This document shows, piece by piece, positions 23,770 to 35,270 of a stretch of DNA of 64,000 nucleotides. The position numbers were made by a program, and so were the translations under genes. Position 1 is the stretch's first letter. Each line of letters starts with the position of its first letter. The DNA comes from Phoronis australis (Eukaryota; Phoronida; Phoronidae), in NCBI GenBank assembly GCA_002633005.1, contig NMRA01000183.1:437553-501552 (forward strand), in the 5' to 3' direction. The notes beneath the pieces were generated by a model. The model was not told where the DNA came from. It saw nothing but the letters and a program-made list of their open reading frames with translations, and did no database searches.

Positions 23770-24953
23770 CTGCAGTTTAAACATAGAAGTACAAACATCT
23801 TTAACATGAAGTTTCTGCAGTAAAACACTATTCCAATGTTATAACATCTGGGCACTCCTAGAAAGACAAGACCTTTTGCGCATCCCAGTCTTCACATTAA
23901 TTACGACAGACTCGTGTATCTTCCACAAGTAGTGTTATTAGTTGTGCAATTTGAAAGAAATGAAGTTGAAATTTGGTGGCATTCAGAAAATGTTTTGGCT
24001 TGCAACAAAAGCTTTAGTTTATCCTCCAGTTACTAAATCGACCATGGCCCATATACATGTAGCACTAATCTCCATCCGTGATTCCTGACAGACGCACGAC
24101 CTGTATCTGATGTGGTCCCAGCACACATACGCACGACCACACTACACATCCCCATTACACGTCTGACCTGACAAGGAATTGAAGTGAGCATTGCGTGCAA
24201 ATATGTGTTTTAATACCATACATCAAAAAATTCATTTGTGCACAGCCATACCGGAGGTCGTAAGGGTGAGGAGTAGGGGAGCAATCAAAACTTCCGAAGA
24301 AATTTTCAACTAAATCTAAAACAAGTATGCTGTCATATGTTTGCGACTTTAGACGTGGACGACCTGCAACCACTCTTTAAATCCACCCATGACGACATGT
24401 TCCCCTCCTTTAATCCACCTATGACGTCCTGCCACCCTCCTTTAATCCACCTATGACGACCTACTCTACTACGTCGATCCACCTATGACAACCTGCTGCC
24501 CTCCTTCGAATCACCTATGACGACCTGCTCCCCTCATTCAATCCACATATGAAGCTTCTAAAAGTTGACAAACTTACAGACGTTTGCGTGTAAAGTGGCA
24601 CTATTGATAAGAATCTGAGAAGGTCCTCAACGTGGAATCGAACTCACAATCTCAGTGGTCACAGTCTGTTCTTACTGAAGCTTAAACACACTGGCTTAGT
24701 GGCAGTCTCTTAAGCACGTTGAACTGACGACTGATAGTTTTAGCGATATGGCTGATACAAACAACTATAGATTTGTTATCAACTCATGAAACAATTACAG
24801 ATGTTGTTGATCTATGGCTAGGGTAAAAGCTAATAACTTCAAGAAGACTTCCCATCATACAACAATCCTGCAAATCAGTCGTAAAACCTAGTATATCCAT
24901 TTAAAGTACGGTTGACAAAATCTACGATAGAAGGATAGGCAATGCTTACATAC
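23770..24953 (-). other. intron with a 33-bp array and a tRNA-like box
   Basis: A 1.18 kb intron. It holds a diverged array of about 33 bp (24377 to 24545) and a B-box-like GAGTTCGATTCCA on the minus strand (about 24633 to 24645), possibly from a SINE. Nothing else is recognised. Confidence 0.55.
24377..24545. repeat. diverged ~33-bp tandem repeat, about five copies
   Basis: TTTAATCCACCTATGACGAC-like units alternate with CTGCTCCCCTCC-like units. Copies differ by substitutions and small indels, so the period varies around 33. Confidence 0.75.
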
Positions 24954-25076
24954 CTTGACATGTTCCTTGAAACTTAACATGTCCAGCGATGCAAAGACAA
25001 ACTTTTTTGTTCGTGTCACACGAAGACTTGTCCGGACAATGCGTTCCACCCGAACTACACGGGACTGCAGTCTTCA
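24954..25076 (-). CDS. EGF-like domain exon (array exon 6)
   Basis: A 123-nt exon with spacing 6-5-6-1-10, Val-Pro-Cys-Ser-Ser-Gly-Gly at the start and Gly-His-Val after C5. The acceptor is GATTACAG and the donor is CAAG/GTATGT. Phase 1-1. The codon shared with the upstream exon is CTG (Leu), since that exon ends in C. Confidence 0.91.
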
Positions 25077-25484
25077 CTGTAATCAAAGACTAGGCGTACA
25101 CCAGTTGAAACCGAAGTTCAACGTAAATGTAGATCTATACGTATTTGGAATTTAGACTGGAATGACAAATAGCTTACAAATGAAGCCATTCTGTGTTTTT
25201 ATTCTGTACAGGTAACTCGATGACGTATGAAATACTCTTTCCGCTTCATTTCATTTTCATTCTTTTCAATTAAAAAACTTCTAAAATGAATAGTAAAGAA
25301 AAACCATCCTTCCATCAAAGCAAAACGTCTTTGGATTTAAACCACTGACTGCTCTCGAATGGGTCACAATTTTTCCTTTATCAAGGTGGAAGTGATTGCA
25401 GAGCTGGCTGTTCATTGTTTTTCTGACCAATCTCACAAAACGATGAACTGTCGATTCTTCTCGAGCCCAGATATCTCTTCTAAA

Positions 25485-25614
25485 CTTGAGTGACCTAAAT
25501 GTAAACTTGAGTGACCTAAATGTAAACTTGAGTGACCTAAATGTAAACTTGAGTGACCTAAATGTAAACTTGAGTGACCTAAATGTAAACTTGAGTGAAC
25601 TAAACGTAAACATG
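25485..25614. repeat. 21-bp minisatellite, six copies
   Basis: CTTGAGTGACCTAAATGTAAA recurs at 25485, 25506, 25527, 25548, 25569 and 25590, with the last copy slightly changed. The period is divisible by three, so two minus frames remain open and produce artefact peptides of repeated seven residues. Confidence 0.93.
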
Positions 25615-26301
25615 ACACAAATAGGGCCGCTTTTAAAGCTAAAACGTATTTACAAGTAATACGATATCCTTTTTTAAAATTATAAGAATTGAACAGTCTT
25701 GGTTTTATTTCTAAATTGATGGTAAGGAGCACTAACAATTAAGATGGCTGCCACATGTGAATGCTGATAATGCTTAGTTTTTGAATCGCCAACATCGCCC
25801 AACTGAAGTTACGACAATCTATTTTTCCGAACGTGTACCAATTCACTCCGGCGTGACTGTGTTCGCACGTGGTCTATAATAAGCTTGGTAGATAATTGGC
25901 CTGCCTGTTGTCATACCAGTCAAAAGACTGTGCTTAGCAGTTAACAAAGAAGCTAGATGTTATTTCACGCTCACAACCCTCTACGTCTGGTAAAGTCACT
26001 GAACGGGAGAACGCCGTCATGGTATTCCCTAAAGAATCAAAGATGTCAGCCGCAAACGTATAGTACGTGAATGTTTGCGGTAATAAGAAATTGAAGAACT
26101 GTTATTATGATGCAGTTTCTTGGGGCAAACTCTGCATAAGCACTGACTGCAGATTATAGTAGGCGGCCTACTGGGGAAGGGTAGCACCCCCCACCCCCAC
26201 CCCCCTATGGTGCGCTGCCCTGCTAAGAGCCTCTGTGTAGGTGTTTCTCGACCTACCTGTATAGCCACCCGGAATAATTTTGTTTATGCGGTTGGCCAGC
26301 T

Positions 26302-26841
26302 TCAGACAGATAAAAATTCTTCCCATCTACGACGTGGTCGACTGACGACCCGGGCAATGAAAATTGGCGCCAGATGGGTGGAGGGGATGAATGGAGAGAA
26401 GAATATAAAGATCGCTAACATGTGGCTAAGTGCCTGGAACATCAGAGCTAGAGAACACGGGGATAGAACGCAGTGGTTCTGGGGAACATAATCAGAGTAA
26501 TGGGTCCAAGGAATGTCGCAATGCAACGGGTCGATTATCAAGTAAACACCCGGACCACTTACATGTAAACATAGAGTCGAGCCCGGCTGGAAACTCATAG
26601 TTAGCACTGTCGCTGTTTTCTTTTGATGTGCGGCTTTGGAGTGGCGTGCGCGTGAATTCCCAAAATCGCAATTACTGGATCCAGTGCATGTTACAATGGG
26701 ATCCACATTTGTGAGTGACAAGTGACTGTTACGTACACTAGTGCTCAGCCCCAGGAGAAGGGCTTGAAAATTCGTTTGCTGTCTAGACATGAAGAAACGA
26801 GACGCATACTTAAACAGGCCGGTATTTGACTTTATTTCCAA
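26302..26841 (-). other. 179-codon open frame of unknown meaning
   Basis: The longest non-repetitive open frame in the window, inside an intron of the EGF-array gene. It has no recognisable domain. A hydrophobic stretch near the C-terminal third (Leu-Ala-Ile-Phe-Ile-Phe-Phe-Ser) could be membrane-like. Composition looks no different from translated non-coding DNA. It may be a chance frame or a scrap of an unknown repeat, and no function is assigned. Confidence 0.2.
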
Positions 26842-28547
26842 GTCACGGTCTGCCAGGACATTGCGCGCAAACAGCGGGACATACCATTGCCGCAGTGCGA
26901 TGATGTTGTCAGGAATATTGTAATAGGTTAATCAGGACATCTTGCATGAAAAAGAAATATTTGTCATCACAAAGTCGATAATTTGGTCGTTAATGAGTGA
27001 AACATCGCTGTGACGATTTATCACATATTTATAATGTGGTCCGATTTTTTTGCCGGCGCATCCAAAAATTTTCAAAAGTAGCCGAAAGCACTAGCCAATG
27101 AAACGCGCCAAAGATCGACATGTTTACAACCAAAGAGATGGCTGCTCTCATCTTGATTTGGCAACAACTAAATAAAGGCCAGGTTTCCCCTTGCACTAAA
27201 AGTTTTGATTGACGACTGGCTCATGTCCGCTTACCCCCTATTCTTATCTTCTTTGCCTGGCGTGTTTCTCCTAACGTCAAGTGAGCGGCGTCGGGCGTTC
27301 GAGATAAGACAGCCCCACTAAACCTTACGTTGACATTTCATTGTGTCACTGTCTCGAATATAAACATTCCTAACCACAAAAAAACACACCCAAATTAGTT
27401 TTCAAACATTTATTTCGTCAAAGAACTAATTAATCGCTCTCTGACTCAGAATTTGACAGGTAATACGCGCACAGTTCTACTTATGTCATGGGACTATAAT
27501 CATGAATATAATCTATATGATGTAACTCTGCAACACGTGATGCTTGCACGCGCGGACATCTGCACTGTTGCCACGTGAAAATACATGTAGTTACAATCGA
27601 AGTGGAATGGTCACTTGTCGTCTTGGCACTACAGTTGCCGAAATCAGCTCAAACAAGACCGGGAGACGACACGGTCCTATTACTTTGCAATTTTGTAAAT
27701 TTTTGGTGTAGGACTCATTTGAGAGTAACAAAGTCATTGTTAAGGAAAATCTGCTGTTATGACATTTTCCCGCCATTTGGCGACACACTGGAAATTTTAT
27801 CGCCATTTCTACATTTGCTGTCACCAAAAATGGTGATCTGAATAACGTCAAAATCTCGACTTTTCAAGCACTATACTAGCGTAGTATAATAAATCATGAA
27901 TTCCAATTGCCCGAATAGAATTGGCGCTTATTCCTTTTGGGTTCTTTTATAAGAATGTGAATTTTCATTTTACCTAAACAAAAAAGCGTGTACGAATTAT
28001 TTTCCCACGCAAATTAGTGTACGAACTATTTTTCCTCGGCTCCTACTGTACGAATTATTAGAGACCAACGCAATGCTTGAGGGCTGTGTACGAAATAATG
28101 GAATGAACGAAATATTAGAGAAAACACTAAACGGGTTAAATCATTTTTGAAAATCGTAATGATATCTGATCCTGTTGAAATTAAAAAATGGCATCAATGG
28201 TTTTCTGCATCCGTGAAATTGTAAACCAAATGTCTCATTTCCGTAAGACGGTAAACACATGTACATGTACATGTATCAGAAGAATGTGTGCAAAAGAATG
28301 AATTTCTTTCGAGATGAAGTACAATGGTTGCCGTAGTAATTTTGAAAATCTACTTTCAGCGTATTAGATTTGCGGATAGTAGCAAACAGGCACAGCTCCT
28401 TGACGACCAAGATCATCATTTGAACCTTTCGATATGGACATGACTTTATAAAAACTGATCTGAGCTGTTCAATAAATAACAGACTTTTCATGTTAAAGCT
28501 CTATAACTAAATACTGGTCCATTGAGATAAAACAGAGAAATAAACAA

Positions 28548-28611
28548 GGGTGGTGCACCACAGGGGGCTGGGGGTTGCCCCTCCACATATTTGAGTGGTG
28601 CACCGCCCATG
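28548..28611. repeat. short inverted-end repeat, GGTGCACCAC / GTGGTGCACC
   Basis: A 64-base unit begins GGGTGGTGCACCAC and ends GTGGTGCACCGCCCATG, with a G-rich then C-rich middle. A related unit lies at 30752 to 30880, where the ends read GGGCGGCGCA and TGCGCCGCCCATG. It resembles a very short non-autonomous element. Confidence 0.6.
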
Positions 28612-29273
28612 ATAAAGGCCACTCTTAGCATCCCCCTACCCCCCACCTAACCCTATTGATAGATTACGTTCAGTTCATTATTTTTTAGCTTTTTGTCATC
28701 CGCCGAGGTCGAATTTCTCCCGTTTTAATTTCACTGGCAGCCATCCTGCACTGACTTGGCAGCCGATGAGTCTTCTGGAAATGTATGGAACAGTTTTCTT
28801 CATCCATAATAATTTCAAAAGTTTTTGCTTTTTCTGTGAGCCATTACTACACCCACCACACAGCAGTGGAAATTTATTATAACAGGGAAGGTGTTAAGGC
28901 GTTTTCATTATGTAGGTTGAAACCTCATCTCCGCGTTACACCGGATCTGTAGGTAGCGCTAAACGCCTGTCCTCTCGAAACACTTCACACCGTCTAGTGG
29001 AATTTCAATATGATTTCAATATGGTTATTTTGAGAAAAGCTCATATGTGAGTTTGTAGTCAATTCTAATTTGTCATAAATATTTTAATACGAGTTAAGCC
29101 AATTAAGGCCTCCCGACATATGTGTTATTGGAATTATGTAATCACCTATAAGCTTAGGAAAAATGAGCCATTTTACTAGGCGTGTTGCGAGTGGGTGAAT
29201 CGTGTCAGTCATGAATACGTCATTGCCCAACTGCTAACTACACGATTAAAGAATTATAATACAAACTACTTAC

Positions 29274-29399
29274 GTTTGCACTCGTTTGTTGTGTCACGAA
29301 CGAAACCTGCTTTACATTTGCATGTTTTGTCATTTGTATCACATACTTCATTTGTTCCACACTTTGTACCACCTTGAGCACATGCAACTTCGGAGCCCA
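29274..29399 (-). CDS. EGF-like domain exon (array exon 5)
   Basis: A 126-nt exon, one codon longer than standard because the C5-C6 loop has 11 residues. Spacing is 6-5-6-1-11, with Val-Ala-Cys-Ala-Gln-Gly-Gly at the start. The acceptor is ATTACAG and the donor is AAAC/GTAAGT. Phase 1-1. A long minisatellite starts almost directly at its acceptor, so the branch-point region is repeat-derived. Confidence 0.91.
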
Positions 29400-30265
29400 C
29401 TGTAATGATAGCAAGTATGCCTAGGTTAGAACTGTAATGATTATCAAGAATGTTTAGGTTAGAACTAATGATAGCATGTATGTTTAGGTTAGAACTGTAA
29501 TGATAACAAGTATGTTTAGGTTAGAACTGCAATGATAGCATGTATGTTTAGGTTAGAACTGTAATGATAACAAGTATGTTTAGGTTATAGAACTGTAATG
29601 ATAGCAAGTATTTTAGGATAGAACTGTAATGATAACAAGTATGTTTAGGTTAGAACTGTAATGAAAGCAAATGTGCTTAGGGTAGAACTGTCATGATATC
29701 AAGTATGTTTAGCTTAGAACTGTAACGATAGCAAGTATGTTTAGGTTATAGAACTGTAATGACAGCATGTATGTTTAGGTTAGAACTGTAATGATAACAA
29801 GTATGTTTAGGTTAGAACTGTAATGATAGCAAGTATGTTTAGGTTATAGAACTGTAATGACAGCATGTATGTTTAGGTTAGAACTGTAATGATAACAAGT
29901 ATGTTTAGGTTAGAACTGTAATGATAGCAAGTATGTTTAGGTTAGAACTGTAATGATAACAAGTATGTTTAGGTTAGAACTGTAATGATATCAAGTATGT
30001 TTAGGTTAGAACTGTAATGATAGCAAGTATGTTTAGGTTATAGAACTGCAATGATAGCCAGTATGCCTAGGTTAGAACTGTTGTGCTTGCAAGTATGTTT
30101 AGGTTACAACAGTAATGATAACAAGTGTGTTTAGGTTAGAACTGTAACGATAACTAGTATGCCTAGGTTAGAACTGTAGTGATAGCAAGTATGATTAAGT
30201 TAGAACTGTAGTGATAGCAAGTATGATTAAGTTAGAACTGTAGTGATAGCAAATATGCTTAGGTT
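29400..30265. repeat. ~31-bp minisatellite, about 28 copies
   Basis: Units of the form GTTAGAACTGTAATGATAAC followed by AAGTATGTTTAG repeat across about 865 bases, with occasional two-base (TA) insertions and single changes. The array directly abuts the 3' splice site of array exon 5, and the acceptor ACTGTAATGA-side sequence resembles the repeat unit itself. Confidence 0.93.
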
Positions 30266-31359
30266 AGCATTGGTATTAAAGAGGAAAAGCATGGCGTACA
30301 AAGTGCAAAATGTGGATACAAGCAACAGACACAATAGAATGAAAAGGATGTTGTCCAGCTGTTACACTGATAGAGCCGTTGTAATCTATGTGTGGGACAC
30401 ATGATAATGTGAAACTTTGACTATTTTCGGAGCATTATGCCTCAAAATCGCTTATTCAAATCTAATAAACCTTTGCTTTATGCACTGTTTGACAATAAGT
30501 TTTTACAATTTTCCACTTTGAGTGGCTGACGAACAGTATTCAGTATGAAAAGTCGCAAACGTTGCAATAAAAACAAAAATGTTACATTTTTGAGATGCTA
30601 TCATGCATGACATTTGCATGTAAAAATTTTAGCAAGTAGTTCTGATACCCTTTTTTACTTTACCATTTGCTTTATTTGTCTGAAAGCATGTTTGGCTAAA
30701 TGCCAATGAGATGGTAGGTGTGATCCCATCTAACAAATGGGAATGTTGCTTGGGCGGCGCACAATATGGGGCTGGGGAGCTATAGCACACCCCTTCCCCC
30801 ACTTTTTTCAGTGCTGCGCCGCCCATGGGCATGGGTGGCGCGCACCATAGCCCCCACTTATTTCAGTGCTGCGCCGTCCGTGCATGCGTTGATATAAATG
30901 TAATTACGATCAATTGTTGAAATTTAAAGAGAAGCAGTTGAAATAGCGGAAATACTTTGGCTCACTGGGCAAAGTGTCAAAATTGAATCTGTTGTCATCG
31001 TTGGCCGCCCAAAATTCATACATGACTGCGGTGTAATCAACGCTTGCCGATTTAGAAGACTTTTTTATGAGTTTTTGAACTTATAGACTTTTTGAAGTTT
31101 GTAAAGATTACAGAACATTATTTTCTTTATAATTTTTTAGTTAAATAGTCATCGTTAACGCCAATTCATGACCATAACCTGTTTTAAAATCTGTTTCAAT
31201 GCTTGCTTAGATATTTTTCCAGCAGTTTCTCTTGGACGTATTTCATACTACACTGTATAGCCCACTCATTAGGTCTACAATATTACTCATCAAGAATAAT
31301 TTCAACGAGGACCACCAAACGTAGCCAGCTACAATAACTAAAACAGGGCGTTTACTTAC
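30266..31359 (-). other. intron remainder with short inverted-end repeats
   Basis: The upstream part of the intron between array exons 4 and 5. Apart from the unit at 30752 to 30880, nothing is recognised. Confidence 0.55.
30752..30880. repeat. GGGCGGCGCA / TGCGCCGCCC inverted-end repeat, one and a half copies
   Basis: The first unit runs from GGGCGGCGCAC to TGCGCCGCCCATG (30752 to 30827). A second partial unit follows directly, ending CAGTGCTGCGCCGTCC. Both contain CCCCCACTT and TTTCAGTGC. Related to the element at 28548. Confidence 0.65.
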
Positions 31360-31482
31360 GTTTACAGACCCCTTGATAACGAACATAGCCTGGCACACAT
31401 TTGCATTCTGGCTTTGCTTTGTCGCATCTTTCGTCTACAGGACACTTTGTCCCTCCGTCCTTGCAATTAACGCTGGTTTCAG
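31360..31482 (-). CDS. EGF-like domain exon (array exon 4)
   Basis: A 123-nt exon with spacing 6-5-6-1-10, Cys-Lys-Asp-Gly-Gly-Thr-Lys at the start and Pro-Gly-Tyr-Val-Arg after C5. The acceptor is CTTTTCTAG and the donor is AAAC/GTAAGT. Phase 1-1 with a shared CCT codon. The Gly-x-Val-Arg motif after C5 also occurs in exons 1, 2 and 3, marking the 5' part of the array as a subfamily. Confidence 0.92.
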
Positions 31483-31808
31483 CTAGAAAAGTTATTCATC
31501 ACGTTCAGCAGCACCTTTGCAAACTTACGCTTATATTAAGAGGTCGTAAAAACTCTGTTTTTACAAAAATGCGGTTACTTTGGGAATATCAAATAGTTTG
31601 AATGTTTGCAGAAAATTCAAAATGCGCAGAACATTTAGGGGACATGTTTGAATCTCTACCGAGAATTTTTCGTGCAACCGAGAGCAGGTGTCCAGGAAAC
31701 GTCGACTTCCTGCAAAATTGTGGTTTACACAAGGTAGCTGTAGATGTATGTCAAAGAAAACTGTGATTTGTCATGTTCATACTTTTGTCTCTCCAGAGAT
31801 CTACTCAC
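31483..31808 (-). other. short intron
   Basis: A 326-nt intron between array exons 3 and 4. Nothing notable is seen. Confidence 0.7.
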
Positions 31809-31931
31809 GTTGACACGTCCCTGCATGACGAACATGGCCCGGCATACAGTCACAGCTCTTTTCTTTTTGATTGCACATTTCGTTTGCGCCACATTTCGTC
31901 CCTCCGTTTTCGCACGAAACCAAATCCTCAG
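31809..31931 (-). CDS. EGF-like domain exon (array exon 3)
   Basis: A 123-nt exon with spacing 6-5-6-1-10, Cys-Glu-Asn-Gly-Gly-Thr-Lys at the start and Pro-Gly-His-Val-Arg after C5. The acceptor is TTTTTTCAAG and the donor is CAAC/GTGAGT. Phase 1-1. It is closely similar to exon 2 (32326 to 32448), consistent with tandem duplication. Confidence 0.92.
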
Positions 31932-32325
31932 CTTGAAAAAACATTAGGAGAAAATGACTTGAATAGTTATAAATCTTATGAGTTCGACTCTAACAATACA
32001 ATCAGCCGATCCGCTAAATTGCTCAACTAAATCTGTGGTGCCTCCCACAAATTTATTTTCTTTTACATCAAGTTATTGACAGCATTTGAAAATGCAACGC
32101 AACTCGCGGCTAAGAATTCATCACTCATCATTCAGTAAACACAGGAGGCTACTGCCAAATTTCGCGACCCAAGTTTCTTCAACTTTGAAACTACTATAGA
32201 CGCATAATGTGCATTGCCGTTCATGGCAGTTTCGACAAGGACCGTCAATGTTGACTTCGTTCGACTTTCGGCACCTTTGCTCCCAGAAGTGATAAACTAC
32301 GCCAATCTAACAAATTTGTACTCAC
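31932..32325 (-). other. short intron
   Basis: A 394-nt intron between array exons 2 and 3, with no recognisable element. Confidence 0.7.
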
Positions 32326-32448
32326 CTTTACATTCTGTTCCCTCGCGAACATGACCAGGCAAACAAACACATTTTTTTCCTATCTGGTCACAATTTTCAT
32401 TTGTTCCACACTTTGTCCCTCCATTCTCGCAGTTAACCAGGGCCTTTT
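32326..32448 (-). CDS. EGF-like domain exon (array exon 2)
   Basis: A 123-nt exon with spacing 6-5-6-1-10, Cys-Glu-Asn-Gly-Gly-Thr-Lys at the start and Pro-Gly-His-Val-Arg after C5. The acceptor is TCATTGCAG and the donor is AAAG/GTGAGT. Phase 1-1, with a GAA codon shared with exon 1. Highly similar to exon 3. Confidence 0.92.
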
Positions 32449-33537
32449 CTGCAATGACGCCAACTAGATTAGCATTAAAAGAAAGACCAGTTGCAACAGC
32501 CGTCTAAACGTCATTCACACAGGGGAGCAATAGAGAGGCACAAAGCGTCGTTTATTTTATTTTAATCAATGTCTTCGTCTGGTTTGTGAGTGACAAGACA
32601 AGGGCTGAATAACATTGTTTTTTTGGCCACAGTAACAACAGAAAAGTGACGGAAAACAAGATGCAAGAGTCCATAATGATGATACAGTAAAACTATGTAC
32701 ATGAGAATAATATTGCATGAAGAGTATTAGTATCAATTAAGTTTATAGTGGTTGTTGTGTAATTAATTAAAGTATTAGTTGTTAACTGAAATTTGTTGCC
32801 TCCTATGAGTTCATAAGAAATGAATCAGCATATTTGTCTTTGACCACGTGCTTATGTTATGCTAGCAGAGTGTAAATTCACGGGAATAGTTCACCTTTGG
32901 GGTGAGCCAGTTCTGGCAACAACAATAGTCTTGTTATTATTCATCAGCACTTACTTAAAGATTTGTCTGTCCGTGACCATGTTTGGGGAAAGCTTAGGCT
33001 CATAGTTGGAATCGTATGATGTTGTTCCGAGAGATGCTTTGGAACTACGGGCAGCATTTGGAGGAAGTTTGTGGGCATTTATATTTTGATGTAACTCGCC
33101 CATCTTTATTCTGTTTGAAGAGATGCCACTGGTGTGCGTAGAAATATCGCAAGTTATAGAAATTCCATGGACTGAATTTCAAAGGAGATGCATTGTATCT
33201 AGCATTCGATGGACTGAATTCATGTTAATATATACGATGTTCGATGGACTGAACTTCATGATTGTTCCGAAGCATTTCATCAAGTGAATACTGCTTGGAA
33301 AATTGGATTAAATGATCCAGAGAGGAGGAAACTCTTGACAACAAGTGTAACACTGGATCCAAGGCCGACGCCAGGAACGGGAAACGTGATCACAAGCTAA
33401 TTAAATTAACTTTCTTTGTAAATCTTTACAATCGTTCATTTAGAGAAATTTAAACACTTAGTCAATAACAGCTTATCATTTAAAATGACTTATTCTTATT
33501 AAAATGACATAGGCAAAAAATTGAATTTCGGGCCTCA

Positions 33538-33645
33538 AAAGCGAGGCCTTCCATATTAATATAGGGGGCATCGCCGAAAGGCGGTCGAAGAGCAGGGCCA
33601 TCTCTATTAATATAGAAGGGCCCCGCTCCTCAGCCGCCTGTTATA
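33538..33645. repeat. imperfect palindrome with AGGCC/GGGCC and ATTAATAT cores
   Basis: Two ATATTAATATA-like cores are each flanked by inverted GGCC-rich arms. The second (about 33574 to 33633) has roughly 28-base arms that begin GGCGGTCGAAGAGC on one side and match GGCTGAGGAGC read from the other strand. It could fold into a long hairpin. It looks like a miniature element or an old inverted duplication. Confidence 0.65.
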
Positions 33646-34699
33646 ATTTACGTCTTTGTTACATTTTACATTGCTAAGCCTCTTCTAAAATGTAGCGAGT
33701 TGTTATAAATATGTAATTATTACAATTTAAGTGAAGTGCACGTGCGAGAAATGTTCCATTGTTGCATTTTACTAAAGGGACGTCATGTTTCAAGAGTTTG
33801 CACGGAAGAAACGGATTGTTTGAATGAAATTCTGTCAAATGTGCTAGTTCGAATTTATAGATGTGTCCCTATGGGCTTGCCATTGTCATTTAACATGAAT
33901 GGTTTTTGTATAGTCAAAATGTGCCCTGTAGAGTTTCAACTCCTGACAAAAGTGTTTTCCAAGATCATGTAACAAGTTTATTAATCGAAAAGCGTTCTTG
34001 CATACTTTTGTTGGGGCTCACAGGTCATAAGCTAATTGTGTGTCCGGCATTACATTAAACGCACTTCCCTTGGTATACACATCAGAAGCATTGACATCGT
34101 ACTTATGTATCACATATAACGAACTTCATTAAAACTTCAGGTAATAAATTCGAGATACCTGATATGGAAGTCAATTTAACAAGGGCGAAATATCATACAT
34201 GTCTTATCATCTATTTTTAAGACGCCCATTTACAAGAATCTTTAGCGTGATAAGCCGTAGCATCTGTTCGTATGTCGTAGCGGTGTGTTTATTTCATGTA
34301 AAATAAAAGGTTTTTAAAACTTGTTAGCATACAGAGCAAACTTAACGAATTAACTGGCAAATAACCTTCTACTATTTGTGCTACCGCAGTACCGGACCGG
34401 CAGTAGGTTGAGCAGACGATTAGAACAAGAAGTGGTGTGAAGGAAGAGAAATACTCGGAAAATGTCACTGAATTAATAAAAACATCAGATTACAAAACGT
34501 GTTTTAACTATTAACTATTTTGTTTGCTCATATTGACTAAATACAACACGGTTAAGAGCAAGAGGTTATGATTTCCGTGTTTGGCATAGTAATATGTTTA
34601 CCATAGCAAAGACTTTATCGTTTAGGTTGCGTGTTCGCGTATTTAAAACACGGTTTTCAGATTAATTTTCATCATGTTTGTTAAAATTAAATTTTTAGT

Positions 34700-35270
34700 A
34701 GGCATTGAATATTTATATCATTGGAGATTTCTTCTTGAATATTTATGTCATTGGAGATTTGGTCTTGAATATTTAAATCATTGGAGATTTGAACTTGAAT
34801 ATTGATATCATTGGAGATTTGATCTTGAAAATTGATATCATGGGAGATTTGATCTTGAATATTTATATCATTGGAAATTTGATCTTGAATATTTATATCA
34901 TTGCAGGTTTGATCTGGAATATTTATATCATTGGCGATTTGATCTTGAATATTTATATCATTGGATATTTGATCTTGAATATTTATATCATTGGAGATTT
35001 GATCTTGAATATTTATATCATTGGAGATTTGATCTTGAATATTTATATCATTGGCGATTTGATCTTGAATATTTATATCATTGGATATTTGATCTTGAAT
35101 ATTTATATCATTGGATATTTGATCTTGAATATTTATATCATTGGAGATTTGATTTTGAATATTTATATCATTGGCGATTTGATCTTGAATATTTATATCA
35201 TTGGATATTTGATCTTGAATATTTATATCATTGGATATTTGATCTTGAATATTTATATCATTGGAGATTT
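34700..35270. repeat. 30-bp minisatellite, about 19 copies
   Basis: GATCTTGAATATTTATATCA plus TTGGAGATTT repeats with an exact 30-base period. The variable trinucleotide (GGA, GAT or GCG context) changes in a non-random order across copies, hinting at a 60- to 150-bp higher-order unit. The period is divisible by three, which leaves a 173-codon plus frame open. That frame is an artefact, not a gene. Confidence 0.95.

Larger units (their letters stand above)
25077..29273 (-). other. large intron with a 21-bp array and short inverted repeats
   Basis: A 4.2 kb intron. It contains a 21-bp array (25485 to 25614), a C-rich tract near 26190 to 26215, a GTACGAATTATT-type word scattered at about 27990 to 28100, and a 64-bp inverted-end element (28548 to 28611). 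The 179-codon minus frame at 26302 to 26841 is listed separately as doubtful. Confidence 0.55.

Noticed and set aside
25281-25738. Two overlapping minus frames with repeated seven-residue units
   Set aside because: Artefacts of the 21-bp minisatellite.
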